From Prevotella sp. (GTDB taxonomy: Bacteria; Bacteroidota; Bacteroidia; Bacteroidales; Bacteroidaceae), in contig JAHHQW010000006.1 in the NCBI GenBank assembly GCA_020026195.1, positions 1-61,837 of the forward strand: a stretch of 61,837 bases of DNA. The letters run 5' to 3'. The notes under the pieces are model-generated. The model was given only the letters and a program-made list of their open reading frames with translations, was not told the origin of the DNA and searched no databases. Of this stretch, positions 25,553 to 34,475 are shown piece after piece. The position numbers and the translations under genes were made by a program. How positions within the stretch are numbered: position 1 is the first letter of the stretch; every line of letters starts with the position of its first letter.

Positions 25553-26218
25553 CTATTCGTTAGTTTCTTTTACTGTCTCTGCTAATACCGGCTCCTTCAC
25601 CGGAACTATTTCAAGTTCGTAGTCTCCCGACTCCTTAAGACGGCAGAACTCCTCGTAAATCATTATGCACGCCCACGCATCCGTAGCCGCATAACGCTGC
25701 TGTGCCGGAGTAAGCACTTCAGCCTCCCAGTTAGAGAGCTGCTGACCCTTGCTTATCCTATTGCCGAAGATATTGGCGTAAATCTTCTGAAGACTCATGT
25801 CCTCGATGCCTATCCCGCCAATGATATTCTGTATGTCGATATATCCGCCCGCCTTGAAATCAAGACGCTTGCCAAGTGCCGGAATGTCGTCGGTAAGCGA
25901 CAGACCTATCTTCTTAATCTTAGTTTCCTCAAGAAGATATTTAATTTCGGGAGTGATGCCCAGAATGTTAAGACGGAACAGATAACACACATCCTTCGAC
26001 GATACCTGTAGCAGAGCCACCTTGTTAGTCTGCCCCTTACGGAACGAAGGGCGTGTTTCTGTGTCAATGCCTAAAATGCTCTGTGTCATCAGATATTCTA
26101 CTGCGCTGCGAGCCTCCTCATGAGTAGTCACTACTTCTATTTTTCCTTTGAATGCCGCGATTGGCAGTCCTGTTATTTTGTGCTTGTCGAACTTGTTATG
26201 AATTAACTTCTTCATCAT
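25553..26218 (-). CDS. DEDDy 3'-5' exonuclease (RNase D-like)
   Basis: A 221-residue nuclease. The DEDDy metal ligands are visible as GIDTET (Asp 52, Glu 54), LSLTDD near 110 and YAATD (Tyr 176, Asp 180), as in the exonuclease domain of RNase D and WRN. It lacks the HRDC domain of full RNase D, so it may trim small RNAs or act on DNA ends. The open frame extends to 26239, but the promoter -7 box covers that codon, so the ATG at 26218 (or the adjacent one at 26215) is chosen. First gene of the operon with the RlmI-like gene and tilS. Confidence 0.85.
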   Translation of the reverse strand: MMKKLIHNKFDKHKITGLPIAAFKGKIEVVTTHEEARSAVEYLMTQSILGIDTETRPSFRKGQTNKVALLQVSSKDVCYLFRLNILGITPEIKYLLEETKIKKIGLSLTDDIPALGKRLDFKAGGYIDIQNIIGGIGIEDMSLQKIYANIFGNRISKGQQLSNWEAEVLTPAQQRYAATDAWACIMIYEEFCRLKESGDYELEIVPVKEPVLAETVKETNE

Positions 26219-26236
26219 CGTATGTGTATCGTTCTG

Positions 26237-26244
26237 CAAAATTA
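26237..26244 (-). promoter_or_regulatory. -7 box of the exonuclease-RlmI-tilS operon
   Basis: Minus-strand TAATTTTG is a full TAnnTTTG match. It overlaps the farthest upstream start codon of the open frame and ends 18 bases before the ATG at 26218, so it fixes the start. The -33 element is not evident. Confidence 0.55.
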
Positions 26245-26263
26245 GAAAAAAGTTGGCAATTTA

Positions 26264-26295
26264 TTGCCTAATATAAGTTTTTTCAATTAATTTTG
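26264..26295 (+). promoter_or_regulatory. Promoter of the ftsK operon
   Basis: TAATTTTG at 26288-26295 is a full -7 match, with TTG at 26264-26266 about 21 bases upstream as a partial -33. It lies 31 bases before ftsK and back to back with the promoter of the divergent exonuclease operon. Confidence 0.55.
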
Positions 26296-26325
26296 CAGTA
26301 TAGAGTATAAAACCAACTTACTATA

Positions 26326-28803
26326 ATGGCATCTAAAAAGTCAAAATCCGAAGTAAAAGGATTTGCGGAAATATTTAATCTCGGACATTTTTTTGAAAGT
26401 AACACTATAAAATTCCTCATCGGTGTAATACTGATATTGTTTTCATGCTATACAATGATTGCTTTTGTCTCGTTTCTGTCAACAGGAGCACAGGACATCA
26501 GCCTGCTTGAGAACGGAGGACCGAAGGAAGGAGAGAAAATACTTAATATATGTGGAGTGGGCGGTGCAGAAATGGCACGCTACTTCATACAGACGTGTTT
26601 CGGATATGCGGCATTCTTCATCCCCGTGATATTCGGAGCTATCGGACTGCGTCTTGTTGAGGCTTTTGCACTTAACATCTGGAAATGGTTCTTCTCTACC
26701 ATGCTGCTCATGCTGTGGCTGTCGGTGGCATTGGCTAAGTTTGTGGAACCGTTCTTCTGCGATTCGATATTCAATCCCGGCGGACTGCATGGCAAAGATG
26801 TGGTGTCGTGGGTAGAGGGCGGAATCGGAGCTCCCGGTCTGATTGCCATCCTTGTGTTCGTTGCCATAGTATATCTCGTGTTCTTAAGCAGCGAGACAAT
26901 AAATATCGTGCGTAAGATACTCAATCCTACGGGCGTGATAAAGAACGGACTGAATTCATGGCACACCATGCGCGAACAGCAGAAGGAAGATGCCCGTCTG
27001 GAGGAAGAACGCAGAAAACAAGAGGAAGAACAGAACGGTGCGGACAATCCCGATGCCGAGGACTCAGGAGAAGACACGAACGGTGACTTTACGATAGAAC
27101 TCCCCGTAGACAACAAACAGCCGGAAACTCCCGTAACAGAAAAGGAAACACCTAAAGAGAATCCCGAACCACAGCCGGAGAAGAAGGCGGTAGAACAGCA
27201 GACTACCGACGACGGCATGATGGATGTGCAGGTGGGTGCAGAGGAAGAGAAAGCCAGCGGTAACGTGATTACAGAGGAAGAAGCCCTCAACACTCCGATT
27301 AACCATAAGGAACCCTGGACAAAGTACCAGTATCCTACACTCGACCTGCTGAATACTTACGACAATGACGGTCCGTACATCGACATGGACGAACAGAACG
27401 AAAACAAGAAACGTATTGTAGAAGTCCTTGACAGTTTCGGAGTACAGATTAATACAATCAAGGCAACAGTAGGTCCTACGATTACTCTCTACGAGATTAC
27501 TCCTGCCGAGGGTGTGCGCATCTCAAAGATACGTAACCTTGAGGACGATATAGCACTGAGTCTTGCAGCCTTGGGAATACGTATCATAGCACCTATACCC
27601 GGTAAGGGAACGATAGGTATCGAAGTTCCTAACAAGAAGCAGAACATCGTGTCGATGGAGAGTATCCTTAACTCAAAGAAATTCCAGACTACAGAGATGG
27701 CACTGCCTATTGCACTGGGAAAGACAATTACAAACGAAGTGTTCATGGTAGACCTTGCCAAGATGCCGCACCTTCTCGTAGCAGGTGCTACGGGACAGGG
27801 TAAGTCTGTTGGTCTTAACGCACTGATTACATCACTTCTCTATAAGAAACATCCTAACGAACTGAAGTTCGTGCTCATCGACCCGAAGAAGGTGGAATTC
27901 AGCATCTATTCGAAGATTGCCAACCACTTCCTCGCTAAGATTCCCGATAACGATGAAGAACCAATCATCACCGACGTAACAAAGGTGGTACGCACCCTGA
28001 ACAGTCTGTGCGAACTGATGGACTATCGTTACGATATGCTTAAGATAGCCGGTGTGCGTAACATTAAGGAATATAACGAGAAATACGTGAACCATAAGCT
28101 CGACCTGAGAAAAGGACACGAGTATATGCCTTACATCGTGGTGGTGATAGATGAGTTCGGTGACCTTATAATGACGGCAGGAAAGGAAATAGAAATGCCT
28201 ATAGCACGTATTGCACAGCTGGCACGTGCCGTCGGAATACACATGGTGATTGCAACACAGCGTCCTACCACAAGTATCATTACCGGTAACATCAAGGCCA
28301 ACTTCCCCGCGCGCATAGCATTTAAGGTAAGTGCCGTAATCGACTCTCGTACCATCATTGACCGTCCGGGTGCCAACCAGCTTATCGGCAGGGGAGATAT
28401 GCTGTTCCTCAACGGTACAGAACCCGTACGAGTACAGTGCGCATTCGTAGATACACCTGAGGTGAACCGCATTAACGACTTCATCAGCGGGCAGCCCGGC
28501 CCAGTTGAGCCTATGGAACTGCCAGAACCTGAGAACGACGTGACGGCTGTGGAAGGCGACTTCGGCGATGATTCGTTCGACGACTTGTTCCGTACTGCTG
28601 CCGAACTGATAGTAACTTCGCAGCAGGGATCGACGAGTATGATACAGCGCCGTCTGTCACTCGGATATAACCGTGCAGGACGAATAATGGACCAGATGGA
28701 ACGTCTCGGCATTGTGGGACAGTCACAGGGCAGCAAGCCGCGTGAGGTTCTGATAACCGACCTAAACTCGCTTGATGCATTATTAAAGAACTATAACTTG
28801 TAA
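26326..28803 (+). CDS. ftsK: DNA translocase FtsK/SpoIIIE
   Basis: The hexameric pump at the division septum moves chromosome ends apart and activates XerCD at dif. The 825-residue protein has membrane segments between about 30 and 195, an acidic and proline-rich linker (about 220-330), the motor with Walker A GATGQGKSVG (Lys 493) and Walker B VVVIDEFGDL (Asp 609), and a C-terminal winged-helix gamma domain (about 755-825, STSMIQRRLSLGYNRA) that reads the polar DNA signals. The linker is much shorter than in E. coli FtsK. First gene of an operon with lolA. Confidence 0.96.
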   Translation: MASKKSKSEVKGFAEIFNLGHFFESNTIKFLIGVILILFSCYTMIAFVSFLSTGAQDISLLENGGPKEGEKILNICGVGGAEMARYFIQTCFGYAAFFIPVIFGAIGLRLVEAFALNIWKWFFSTMLLMLWLSVALAKFVEPFFCDSIFNPGGLHGKDVVSWVEGGIGAPGLIAILVFVAIVYLVFLSSETINIVRKILNPTGVIKNGLNSWHTMREQQKEDARLEEERRKQEEEQNGADNPDAEDSGEDTNGDFTIELPVDNKQPETPVTEKETPKENPEPQPEKKAVEQQTTDDGMMDVQVGAEEEKASGNVITEEEALNTPINHKEPWTKYQYPTLDLLNTYDNDGPYIDMDEQNENKKRIVEVLDSFGVQINTIKATVGPTITLYEITPAEGVRISKIRNLEDDIALSLAALGIRIIAPIPGKGTIGIEVPNKKQNIVSMESILNSKKFQTTEMALPIALGKTITNEVFMVDLAKMPHLLVAGATGQGKSVGLNALITSLLYKKHPNELKFVLIDPKKVEFSIYSKIANHFLAKIPDNDEEPIITDVTKVVRTLNSLCELMDYRYDMLKIAGVRNIKEYNEKYVNHKLDLRKGHEYMPYIVVVIDEFGDLIMTAGKEIEMPIARIAQLARAVGIHMVIATQRPTTSIITGNIKANFPARIAFKVSAVIDSRTIIDRPGANQLIGRGDMLFLNGTEPVRVQCAFVDTPEVNRINDFISGQPGPVEPMELPEPENDVTAVEGDFGDDSFDDLFRTAAELIVTSQQGSTSMIQRRLSLGYNRAGRIMDQMERLGIVGQSQGSKPREVLITDLNSLDALLKNYNL

Positions 28804-28807
28804 AAAT

Positions 28808-29401
28808 ATGATAAAGAGATATTTATTTATGCTGCTGGCAATGGCAGTAATGACGGCTTACGGCCAGAACGTAAGTGATGTGCTCGATGCTACGGCAAAG
28901 AAACTGATGAAAGGCGGAACTTATGCCAACTTTACCACTATAGTAGACGGAAAGCATATATGGGGTAACATAGCAATAAAAGGTGATAAGTTTAAGATTA
29001 CATCTGCCAATGCCATAACATGGTACGACGGAAAGACGCAGTGGACATATATGAATGGCACCGACGAGGTGAACATCAGTAATCCCGATCCTGAGACACA
29101 GGAACTGCTTAATCCTTATCATTTCATAAGTCTTTATAAGAAAGGATTCTCTGCGTCAATGACAAATAAGAGCGGCAGACATGTGGTAACGCTGAAACGA
29201 ACATCATCTGAAAGTCAGATAAGCGAGGCCGTGATAGAGATAGATGCAAAGACTTCATATCCCACGAACATAAAGGTTAAGACAGACGGACAGTGGACTG
29301 AATTTAAGGTCAGCGGCGTGAAACGTGTAAACTATTACGCATCGCATTTTAAGTTCCCTGCAAAGCAGTATCCTGATGCAGAGATAATCGACCTCAGATA
29401 A
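28808..29401 (+). CDS. lolA: LolA-like outer-membrane lipoprotein carrier
   Basis: A 197-residue periplasmic protein with a signal peptide ending near residue 19 and an unclosed-barrel LolA fold signature: ITWYDGKTQWTYM followed by DEVNISNPDPETQELLNPYHF. LolA carries lipoproteins from the LolCDE complex to the outer membrane. The gene begins four bases after ftsK, an arrangement also common outside Bacteroidota. In a genome so rich in surface lipoproteins (fimbrial subunits, TamL), this carrier is the expected route through the periplasm. Confidence 0.88.
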   Translation: MIKRYLFMLLAMAVMTAYGQNVSDVLDATAKKLMKGGTYANFTTIVDGKHIWGNIAIKGDKFKITSANAITWYDGKTQWTYMNGTDEVNISNPDPETQELLNPYHFISLYKKGFSASMTNKSGRHVVTLKRTSSESQISEAVIEIDAKTSYPTNIKVKTDGQWTEFKVSGVKRVNYYASHFKFPAKQYPDAEIIDLR

Positions 29402-29419
29402 AATCATAAATCTAATGCT

Positions 29420-30979
29420 ATGACATATTTTCAGATAATCAGAGAATTACAGCATCATCTTCGTCTTGCTGAAGAACGCTCTATGTTTGCCGAGAAGAAG
29501 ATGGCAAGTAAGATATTCGTAGTAATCGGTATCCTGTTTTCGGCTGTATATTTTGCATTCCTGTCAACAGGTCTTGGCATGATGGCGAATACCTTCGTTA
29601 ATGATGCCTACGACGACATGGTAATATCTACGGCAGGAATGTTCCTTGCATTTCTGCCAATGTTCCTGCTCATAGACTATGGTATCCGACTCTCGATGTC
29701 GAGTACGCCGATGCAGTTTATACGTCCGTACACCACGCTGCCAGTACCCCGTTACTCAGTTGTAGACTGTTTCCTTATTAACACCATGACGCAGGTACTG
29801 AATTTCATGTGGCTCTCACTGTCAGTCCCATTCTGTATGCTTGCCATAATGTTCCGCTACGGAGTATGGGAAAGTGTACTCTTCCTGCTGATGGTACAGC
29901 TGATGTTCATCCTCAACTCTTTATTATATGTACTCGTGCGCGTGTACGCAACGCGTAACGTATTGTTCTGGATAGTACCTCTGCTGGTATATGCCGTCCC
30001 GCTGCTGCCACTGCTTAAATGCTTCGACAGTGCCAGTGCCGGACTCGAACTGTTTATATATATAAACACAATAGTAGGTGACTGGCTCGTGAACGGTAAT
30101 ATCCTGGCATGGGTTGTGTTCCTCGGAATTATCGTAGGAATGTTCTATCTGAACCGTCGCATACAGTACAATGCATCGTATAAAGATACCGCAGAAGTGT
30201 CTGACACCAAGGAACTGAAGAGCGTATCTTCGTTCACTATGTTCGACCGTTTCGGAATGATAGGACAGTACATAAAGATAGACCTGAAGAGCATTATGCG
30301 TAACAAGGCAGTAAAAAAACAGTTCTATATGATCATAGCCGTTACGATAACATTCTCTCTGATAAATAGTTTCTCTGACGTCTATGCCGATACAGGAATG
30401 TTCGGCTATGGATTCTGGACAAACTATTCGTACGTTCTCGTGGTGCTTATGATGGCAATGGGTGTTATGACGCAGGAGGGCAATTACATAGAATGTCTTA
30501 TGGTGCGTAAAGAAAGTATATACGACCTTCTGCGAGCAAAGTATTTCATGATGCTCATGGTGATGCTTCTGCCGCTGCTGCTCATGCTGCCTATGGTGAT
30601 AAATGGCAAGATAACGCTGCTGTTCCTTATATCAATGTATTTCTTTACTGCCGGACCGATAGCCTTCGGCATGATGCACATGGTGTACTTTAACAATTAC
30701 ACTATTCCTCTGAATGCCACCGTGACTAAATCGGGCAGCGGTGCCGGAGGCGAAGTGAAGGTTATATCCAGTGTCATAGCCCTGCTGTCGCTGTTAGTCC
30801 CCGGATTCATAATCTCCGGACTCGAAATGATTATGTCTTCGCTGGCTGCTAATATCCTGTTGCTTGTGCTGGGTATTGTCTTCGTGGCAACTAATCAGCT
30901 GTGGATAAAGAACATATACAGTCTGTTTATGAAACGACGTTATAAGAATATGGACGGTTTTAGAGAAACAAGAATGTAA
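29420..30979 (+). CDS. DUF5687-type polytopic membrane protein (ABC-exporter permease-like)
   Basis: A 519-residue protein with about ten to twelve hydrophobic segments and a cytoplasmic loop near 265-300, resembling the DUF5687 family of Bacteroidota, which looks like a permease of ABC-2-type exporters. Relatives often sit beside a gene for an ATP-binding subunit; here lolA precedes it and a terminator follows, with no ATPase in the operon. Transport function and substrate are unknown. It begins 18 bases after lolA. Confidence 0.65.
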   Translation: MTYFQIIRELQHHLRLAEERSMFAEKKMASKIFVVIGILFSAVYFAFLSTGLGMMANTFVNDAYDDMVISTAGMFLAFLPMFLLIDYGIRLSMSSTPMQFIRPYTTLPVPRYSVVDCFLINTMTQVLNFMWLSLSVPFCMLAIMFRYGVWESVLFLLMVQLMFILNSLLYVLVRVYATRNVLFWIVPLLVYAVPLLPLLKCFDSASAGLELFIYINTIVGDWLVNGNILAWVVFLGIIVGMFYLNRRIQYNASYKDTAEVSDTKELKSVSSFTMFDRFGMIGQYIKIDLKSIMRNKAVKKQFYMIIAVTITFSLINSFSDVYADTGMFGYGFWTNYSYVLVVLMMAMGVMTQEGNYIECLMVRKESIYDLLRAKYFMMLMVMLLPLLLMLPMVINGKITLLFLISMYFFTAGPIAFGMMHMVYFNNYTIPLNATVTKSGSGAGGEVKVISSVIALLSLLVPGFIISGLEMIMSSLAANILLLVLGIVFVATNQLWIKNIYSLFMKRRYKNMDGFRETRM

Positions 30980-31003
30980 ATATCAGGAAAGAAAAATAAT
31001 ATA

Positions 31004-31051
31004 ATATCCGGGAGAAAGTACATTATATAACAAATGCTTTTTTCCGGATAT
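31004..31051 (+). terminator. Candidate terminator of the ftsK operon
   Basis: TATCCGGGAGAAAG (31005-31018) pairs along its whole length with CTTTTTTCCGGATA (31037-31050), including two G-U pairs, around an 18-base loop. The tail is only moderately U-rich (TATTGTTATATTT). It starts 25 bases after the DUF5687 stop. Confidence 0.55.
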
Positions 31052-31443
31052 ATTGTTATATTTAAGTCCGTTTCTCTGCTTTTAAGCCGTTATTACACTG
31101 TTATTAGTTGGTTTTTGTTACTATTGTTACATTTTATTAAAATGAATTAATACGTATGAAAAATATAAATAATGATATATAATACGAAAAAATAGTTTTG
31201 TGCGTACTGCTCGTAAAGCTATATAAACCACCAAGTTATAAAGTTCTGCGATACTGCATAGGTGATATAGTTTTGCTTCTGTATTAAAAAGACACAGTGT
31301 CGAGGGGCTAATTTTACGCACTTTAATATTACTTTGCGCCCAAAATAAGTGAAAAAACGACTAAAAACGTCATGTTTTTTGAATTTAACACGTGTTTTTC
31401 GACTTTTATCAAACAATAGAAGTAAAAATTGCTCTTTAAGTTG
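31052..31443. other. Intergenic region before the PAP2 gene
   Basis: About 390 AT-rich bases. Small frames on the minus strand show no coding features. I see no structured RNA or repeat here. Confidence 0.5.
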
Positions 31444-31451
31444 TAACTTTG
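31444..31451 (+). promoter_or_regulatory. -7 box of the PAP2 phosphatase gene
   Basis: TAACTTTG matches TAnnTTTG, 43 bases before the ATG at 31494. No TTTG is seen at the -33 position. Confidence 0.5.
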
Positions 31452-31493
31452 TAGTCGGATTTTAATACATTTCTACGGGTAAAACAAAAAATC

Positions 31494-32207
31494 ATGTTAG
31501 ACAGTTTACATCAGATAGATAATCAGCTGTTATTACAGATTAATGGAGAATCGACACCTTTTTGGGACTGCTTTATGTGGACCGTCTCTGCAAAAGAGAC
31601 TTGGATAATACTGTACGTCAGTCTGCTCTATGTCCTTATTCGTAATTTCTCCTGGCGTACTACATTGGTAATGTTCTTTACCATAGTTTTAACAATAGTG
31701 TTTACCGACCAGGTATGTTCAACACTCATCCGTCCTTTCGCGGAACGTCTGCGACCTTCAAATCCTGACAATCCTATATCAAGTTACGTGTACATCGTAA
31801 ACGAATACAGAGGCGGAAAATACGGACTTCCATCGTGTCATTCTGCAAACACTTTCGGACTGGCGTTTATGTTCATACTGCTGATACGTAACAAGCTGTT
31901 AAGTTTCTCGCTCATAGCATGGGCTTGTCTCAACTGCTATTCGCGTATGCATCTCGGAGTACATTATCCCGGCGACCTGCTCTGCGGAATGCTCGTTGCG
32001 CTTGTAGGAGCAACGCTCATCTATCGCCTTATGTTAAGAGTATTTAAGATAGAAAAATTCCGTCTTGCAGTAGGAATTACAGACCACGACAATAACCTTG
32101 TCACTCGTAACGAAGGATTCAGAATCTGTATGGTTCCCACGGCGACGCTGCTGCTCATAATAGTGGCGATAGCCCTGTTTGCACAATTCTTGCAGACTTA
32201 TATTTAA
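31494..32207 (+). CDS. PAP2-family membrane phosphatase
   Basis: A 237-residue membrane enzyme of the type 2 phosphatidic acid phosphatase family. The three signature motifs are present: RPFAERLRP, PSCHSANTF (PSGH type) and SRMHLGVHYPGD with the catalytic His pair. Five or six membrane segments surround them. Family members dephosphorylate undecaprenyl pyrophosphate, phosphatidate or lipid A in the outer leaflet of the inner membrane; sequence alone does not tell which. It has its own -7 box and a strong terminator, so it is monocistronic. Confidence 0.88.
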   Translation: MLDSLHQIDNQLLLQINGESTPFWDCFMWTVSAKETWIILYVSLLYVLIRNFSWRTTLVMFFTIVLTIVFTDQVCSTLIRPFAERLRPSNPDNPISSYVYIVNEYRGGKYGLPSCHSANTFGLAFMFILLIRNKLLSFSLIAWACLNCYSRMHLGVHYPGDLLCGMLVALVGATLIYRLMLRVFKIEKFRLAVGITDHDNNLVTRNEGFRICMVPTATLLLIIVAIALFAQFLQTYI

Positions 32208-32231
32208 GAACAATCACAAACACTTTAATAT

Positions 32232-32276
32232 AAAGACCGTTGTACAAAATATTATGTTGCAACGGTCTTTTTGTAT
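32232..32276 (+). terminator. Terminator after the PAP2 gene
   Basis: AAAGACCGTTG (32232-32242) and CAACGGTCTTT (32260-32270) form an 11-bp perfect stem followed by TT and a T-rich tail. Confidence 0.85.
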
Positions 32277-32293
32277 TATAAGTCAGATATTAT

Positions 32294-32324
32294 TTTGAGA
32301 AGATATTAAAAAACGTTACTTTTG
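32294..32324 (+). promoter_or_regulatory. Promoter of the nucleotidyltransferase gene
   Basis: TTTG at 32294-32297 and TTACTTTTG ending at 32324 (TACTTTTG at 32317-32324) are separated by 19 bases, a full consensus promoter. It overlaps an upstream in-frame TTG at 32322 and so excludes that codon as the start. Confidence 0.75.
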
Positions 32325-32351
32325 CAGCGATATAATGTAAAAATAGAACAA

Positions 32352-33254
32352 ATGAAACCTACACTTTTATTGTTAGCTGCCGGAATGGGAAGCCGTTACG
32401 GTGGTTTGAAACAAATGGATGGTCTTGGTCCTAATGGCGAGACAATAATGGATTATTCAGTATACGATGCAATCAAGGCAGGATTTGGTAAGATTGTATT
32501 TGTAATCAGAAAAGACTTTGAAAAGGACTTCAGAGAGAAAGTCCTCACAAAATACGAAGGAAAAATTTCCGCAGAAATATGTTTCCAGAGCATTGACGCA
32601 CTTCCTGAAGGATTCAAGTGTCCCGAAGGTCGTGAGAAGCCATGGGGTACTAACCATGCAGTAATGATGGCTCAGGACATCATCAAGGAACCGTTCTGCG
32701 TAATCAACTGTGATGACTTCTACAGTCGTGATGCCTTCATGGTGATGGGCAAGTTCCTCAGCGAACTCCCTGCTGATGCAAAAGGCAAGTATTCAATGGT
32801 TGGTTTCCGTGTAGGTAACACACTTTCTGACCACGGTACAGTATCACGCGGTGTCTGTACAACAGATGCAGACGGCTGTCTTGCTACCGTAGTAGAGCGC
32901 ACAAAGATTATGCGCGTAGACGGAAAGGTAAGCTATATGGACGGTGACAAATGGGTAGCAATTGAAGACAATACACCTGTATCAATGAATATGTGGGGAT
33001 TCACACCCGACTACTTCGATTACAGCAATGAGTTCTTCAAGCAGTTCCTTTCAGACCCTGAGGTTATGAAGAATCCTAAGTCAGAATTCTTTATTCCTCT
33101 GGTAGTAAACCGCCTTATCAATGAAGGCAAGGCAACTGTTAAGGTGCTTGACACTACAGCAACATGGTTCGGCGTAACTTATGCAGAAGACCGTCCCATC
33201 GTAGTAGAAAAGATTGCCAAACTCGTGGCAGAGGGCCTGTACCCTTCAAAATAA
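32352..33254 (+). CDS. NTP_transferase-family sugar nucleotidyltransferase
   Basis: A 300-residue enzyme with the Rossmann-like nucleotidyltransferase signature LLLAAGMGSRYGGLKQ at the N-terminus, GTNHAVMMA, and the metal-binding NCDDFYSRDAF. It should form an NDP-sugar from a sugar 1-phosphate and NTP (GalU/RmlA-like), but the sugar is not evident; no partner gene is adjacent. The ATG at 32352 is used because a longer frame from TTG 32322 starts inside the promoter. Flanked by its own promoter and terminator. Confidence 0.8.
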   Translation: MKPTLLLLAAGMGSRYGGLKQMDGLGPNGETIMDYSVYDAIKAGFGKIVFVIRKDFEKDFREKVLTKYEGKISAEICFQSIDALPEGFKCPEGREKPWGTNHAVMMAQDIIKEPFCVINCDDFYSRDAFMVMGKFLSELPADAKGKYSMVGFRVGNTLSDHGTVSRGVCTTDADGCLATVVERTKIMRVDGKVSYMDGDKWVAIEDNTPVSMNMWGFTPDYFDYSNEFFKQFLSDPEVMKNPKSEFFIPLVVNRLINEGKATVKVLDTTATWFGVTYAEDRPIVVEKIAKLVAEGLYPSK

Positions 33255-33287
33255 AGACTATATCGTAAGATGATATAGATATAACAA

Positions 33288-33340
33288 ATCATAAGTTGCA
33301 GAACTCACTGGTTCTGTGACTTATGATATTTTTGCTTTTT
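33288..33340 (+). terminator. Terminator after the nucleotidyltransferase gene
   Basis: A 17-bp stem (33288-33304 with 33311-33327, two G-U pairs) around a six-base loop, followed by ATTTTTGCTTTTT. Confidence 0.88.
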
Positions 33341-33356
33341 ATATACCTATAAGTAA

Positions 33357-34412
33357 ATGCAGATAGAAATACTGACAGAACTCCAAAAAGAACAGTTGCA
33401 GAGTATTATTGATGAAGCCAATAACATTGTAGTGTGCTGTCACCGACGTCCTGACGGCGATGCTGTGGGATCGTCGCTGGCATGGGCAGAATACCTCCGT
33501 CTTAACGGAAAGAATCCTGTAGTGGTAGTCCCAGACGGTTATCCCGATTTCCTGAGATGGCTTCCCGGTACAGAAACGGTCGTTCGCCATGACCGACACA
33601 CAGAAAAAGCAGAAACTCTGTTTCACGACGCCGATGTAGTGTTCTGTATGGACTTTAATACCGAAAACAGGGTAGGTGACTTGGAAAAAGCATTACACGA
33701 CACTCCTGCAAAGAAAGTTCTTATCGATCATCATCTCTCTCCCGACGTAGACACTGTACTCACCATCTCGCATCCTGAGATGAGCAGTACCTGCGAACTG
33801 GTGTTCCGTCTGGTATGGCAGCTCGGAGGCTACGAAAAGACAAACCGCAACTTTGCAATACCATTGTACTGCGGCATGATGACAGATACCGGAGGATTCA
33901 CATATAATTCCAATTCGCCGGAGATATTCTATATGATAAGCAAGTTGCTTGAGAAAGGCATTGACAAAGATAAAATATACCGAAACGTATACAATAACTA
34001 CAGCGAGTGGCGTATGCGACTTACCGGATATGTGCTCTACCAGAAACTCAATGTCATGCGCGACATGTATGCATCATATTTCACTCTGAGCAGAGAAGAC
34101 CTCAAGACATTCCATTTTATACGCGGTGATGCAGAGGGACTTGTGAACATGCCGCTTCAGATAAAAGGCATGAAAGTATCTGTGTCTTTAAGAGAAGATT
34201 CCGAAAAAGACAATCTTATATGGGTGAGTCTCCGATCGGTTGACGATTTCCCATGTAACGAAATGGCAGGACTTTTTTTCAACGGAGGCGGACATCTCAA
34301 CGCTTCAGGAGGAAAGCTTGAATGCTCGCTCGAAGAGGCCGAACAGATTGTACGCAGAGCATTTGATTATTACGCAGATAAGTTAAAAATACGTAATAAA
34401 GATAAGGCATAA
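33357..34412 (+). CDS. DHH-family phosphoesterase, NrnA-like
   Basis: A 351-residue cytoplasmic enzyme. The DHH domain has HRRPDGDAVG at 29-38, CMDFN, the signature IDHHLSPD and MTDTGGF; the DHHA1 domain ends with the substrate-binding FFNGGGHLNASGG. NrnA-type enzymes degrade very short RNAs to mononucleotides and dephosphorylate 3'-phosphoadenosine 5'-phosphate. They replace the oligoribonuclease Orn, which I do not see in the window. The start lies 17 bases after the terminator tail of the previous gene, so a promoter of its own is expected but not recognised. Confidence 0.88.
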   Translation: MQIEILTELQKEQLQSIIDEANNIVVCCHRRPDGDAVGSSLAWAEYLRLNGKNPVVVVPDGYPDFLRWLPGTETVVRHDRHTEKAETLFHDADVVFCMDFNTENRVGDLEKALHDTPAKKVLIDHHLSPDVDTVLTISHPEMSSTCELVFRLVWQLGGYEKTNRNFAIPLYCGMMTDTGGFTYNSNSPEIFYMISKLLEKGIDKDKIYRNVYNNYSEWRMRLTGYVLYQKLNVMRDMYASYFTLSREDLKTFHFIRGDAEGLVNMPLQIKGMKVSVSLREDSEKDNLIWVSLRSVDDFPCNEMAGLFFNGGGHLNASGGKLECSLEEAEQIVRRAFDYYADKLKIRNKDKA

Positions 34413-34435
34413 ATGCTATTTAGACGGAAATTTAT

Positions 34436-34443
34436 TACTTTTG
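34436..34443 (+). promoter_or_regulatory. -7 box of the DUF4827-glmM operon
   Basis: TACTTTTG matches TAnnTTTG, 32 bases before the lipoprotein start. No clear -33. Confidence 0.5.
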
Positions 34444-34475
34444 CCTAATATAACGCATTAAAAAAGTATTAGAAC

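Noticed and set aside
24403..25563. A 386-codon plus-strand frame antisense to the RlmI-like gene
   Set aside because: The minus-strand gene has clear PUA and methyltransferase motifs; the antisense frame matches nothing and arises from codon bias.
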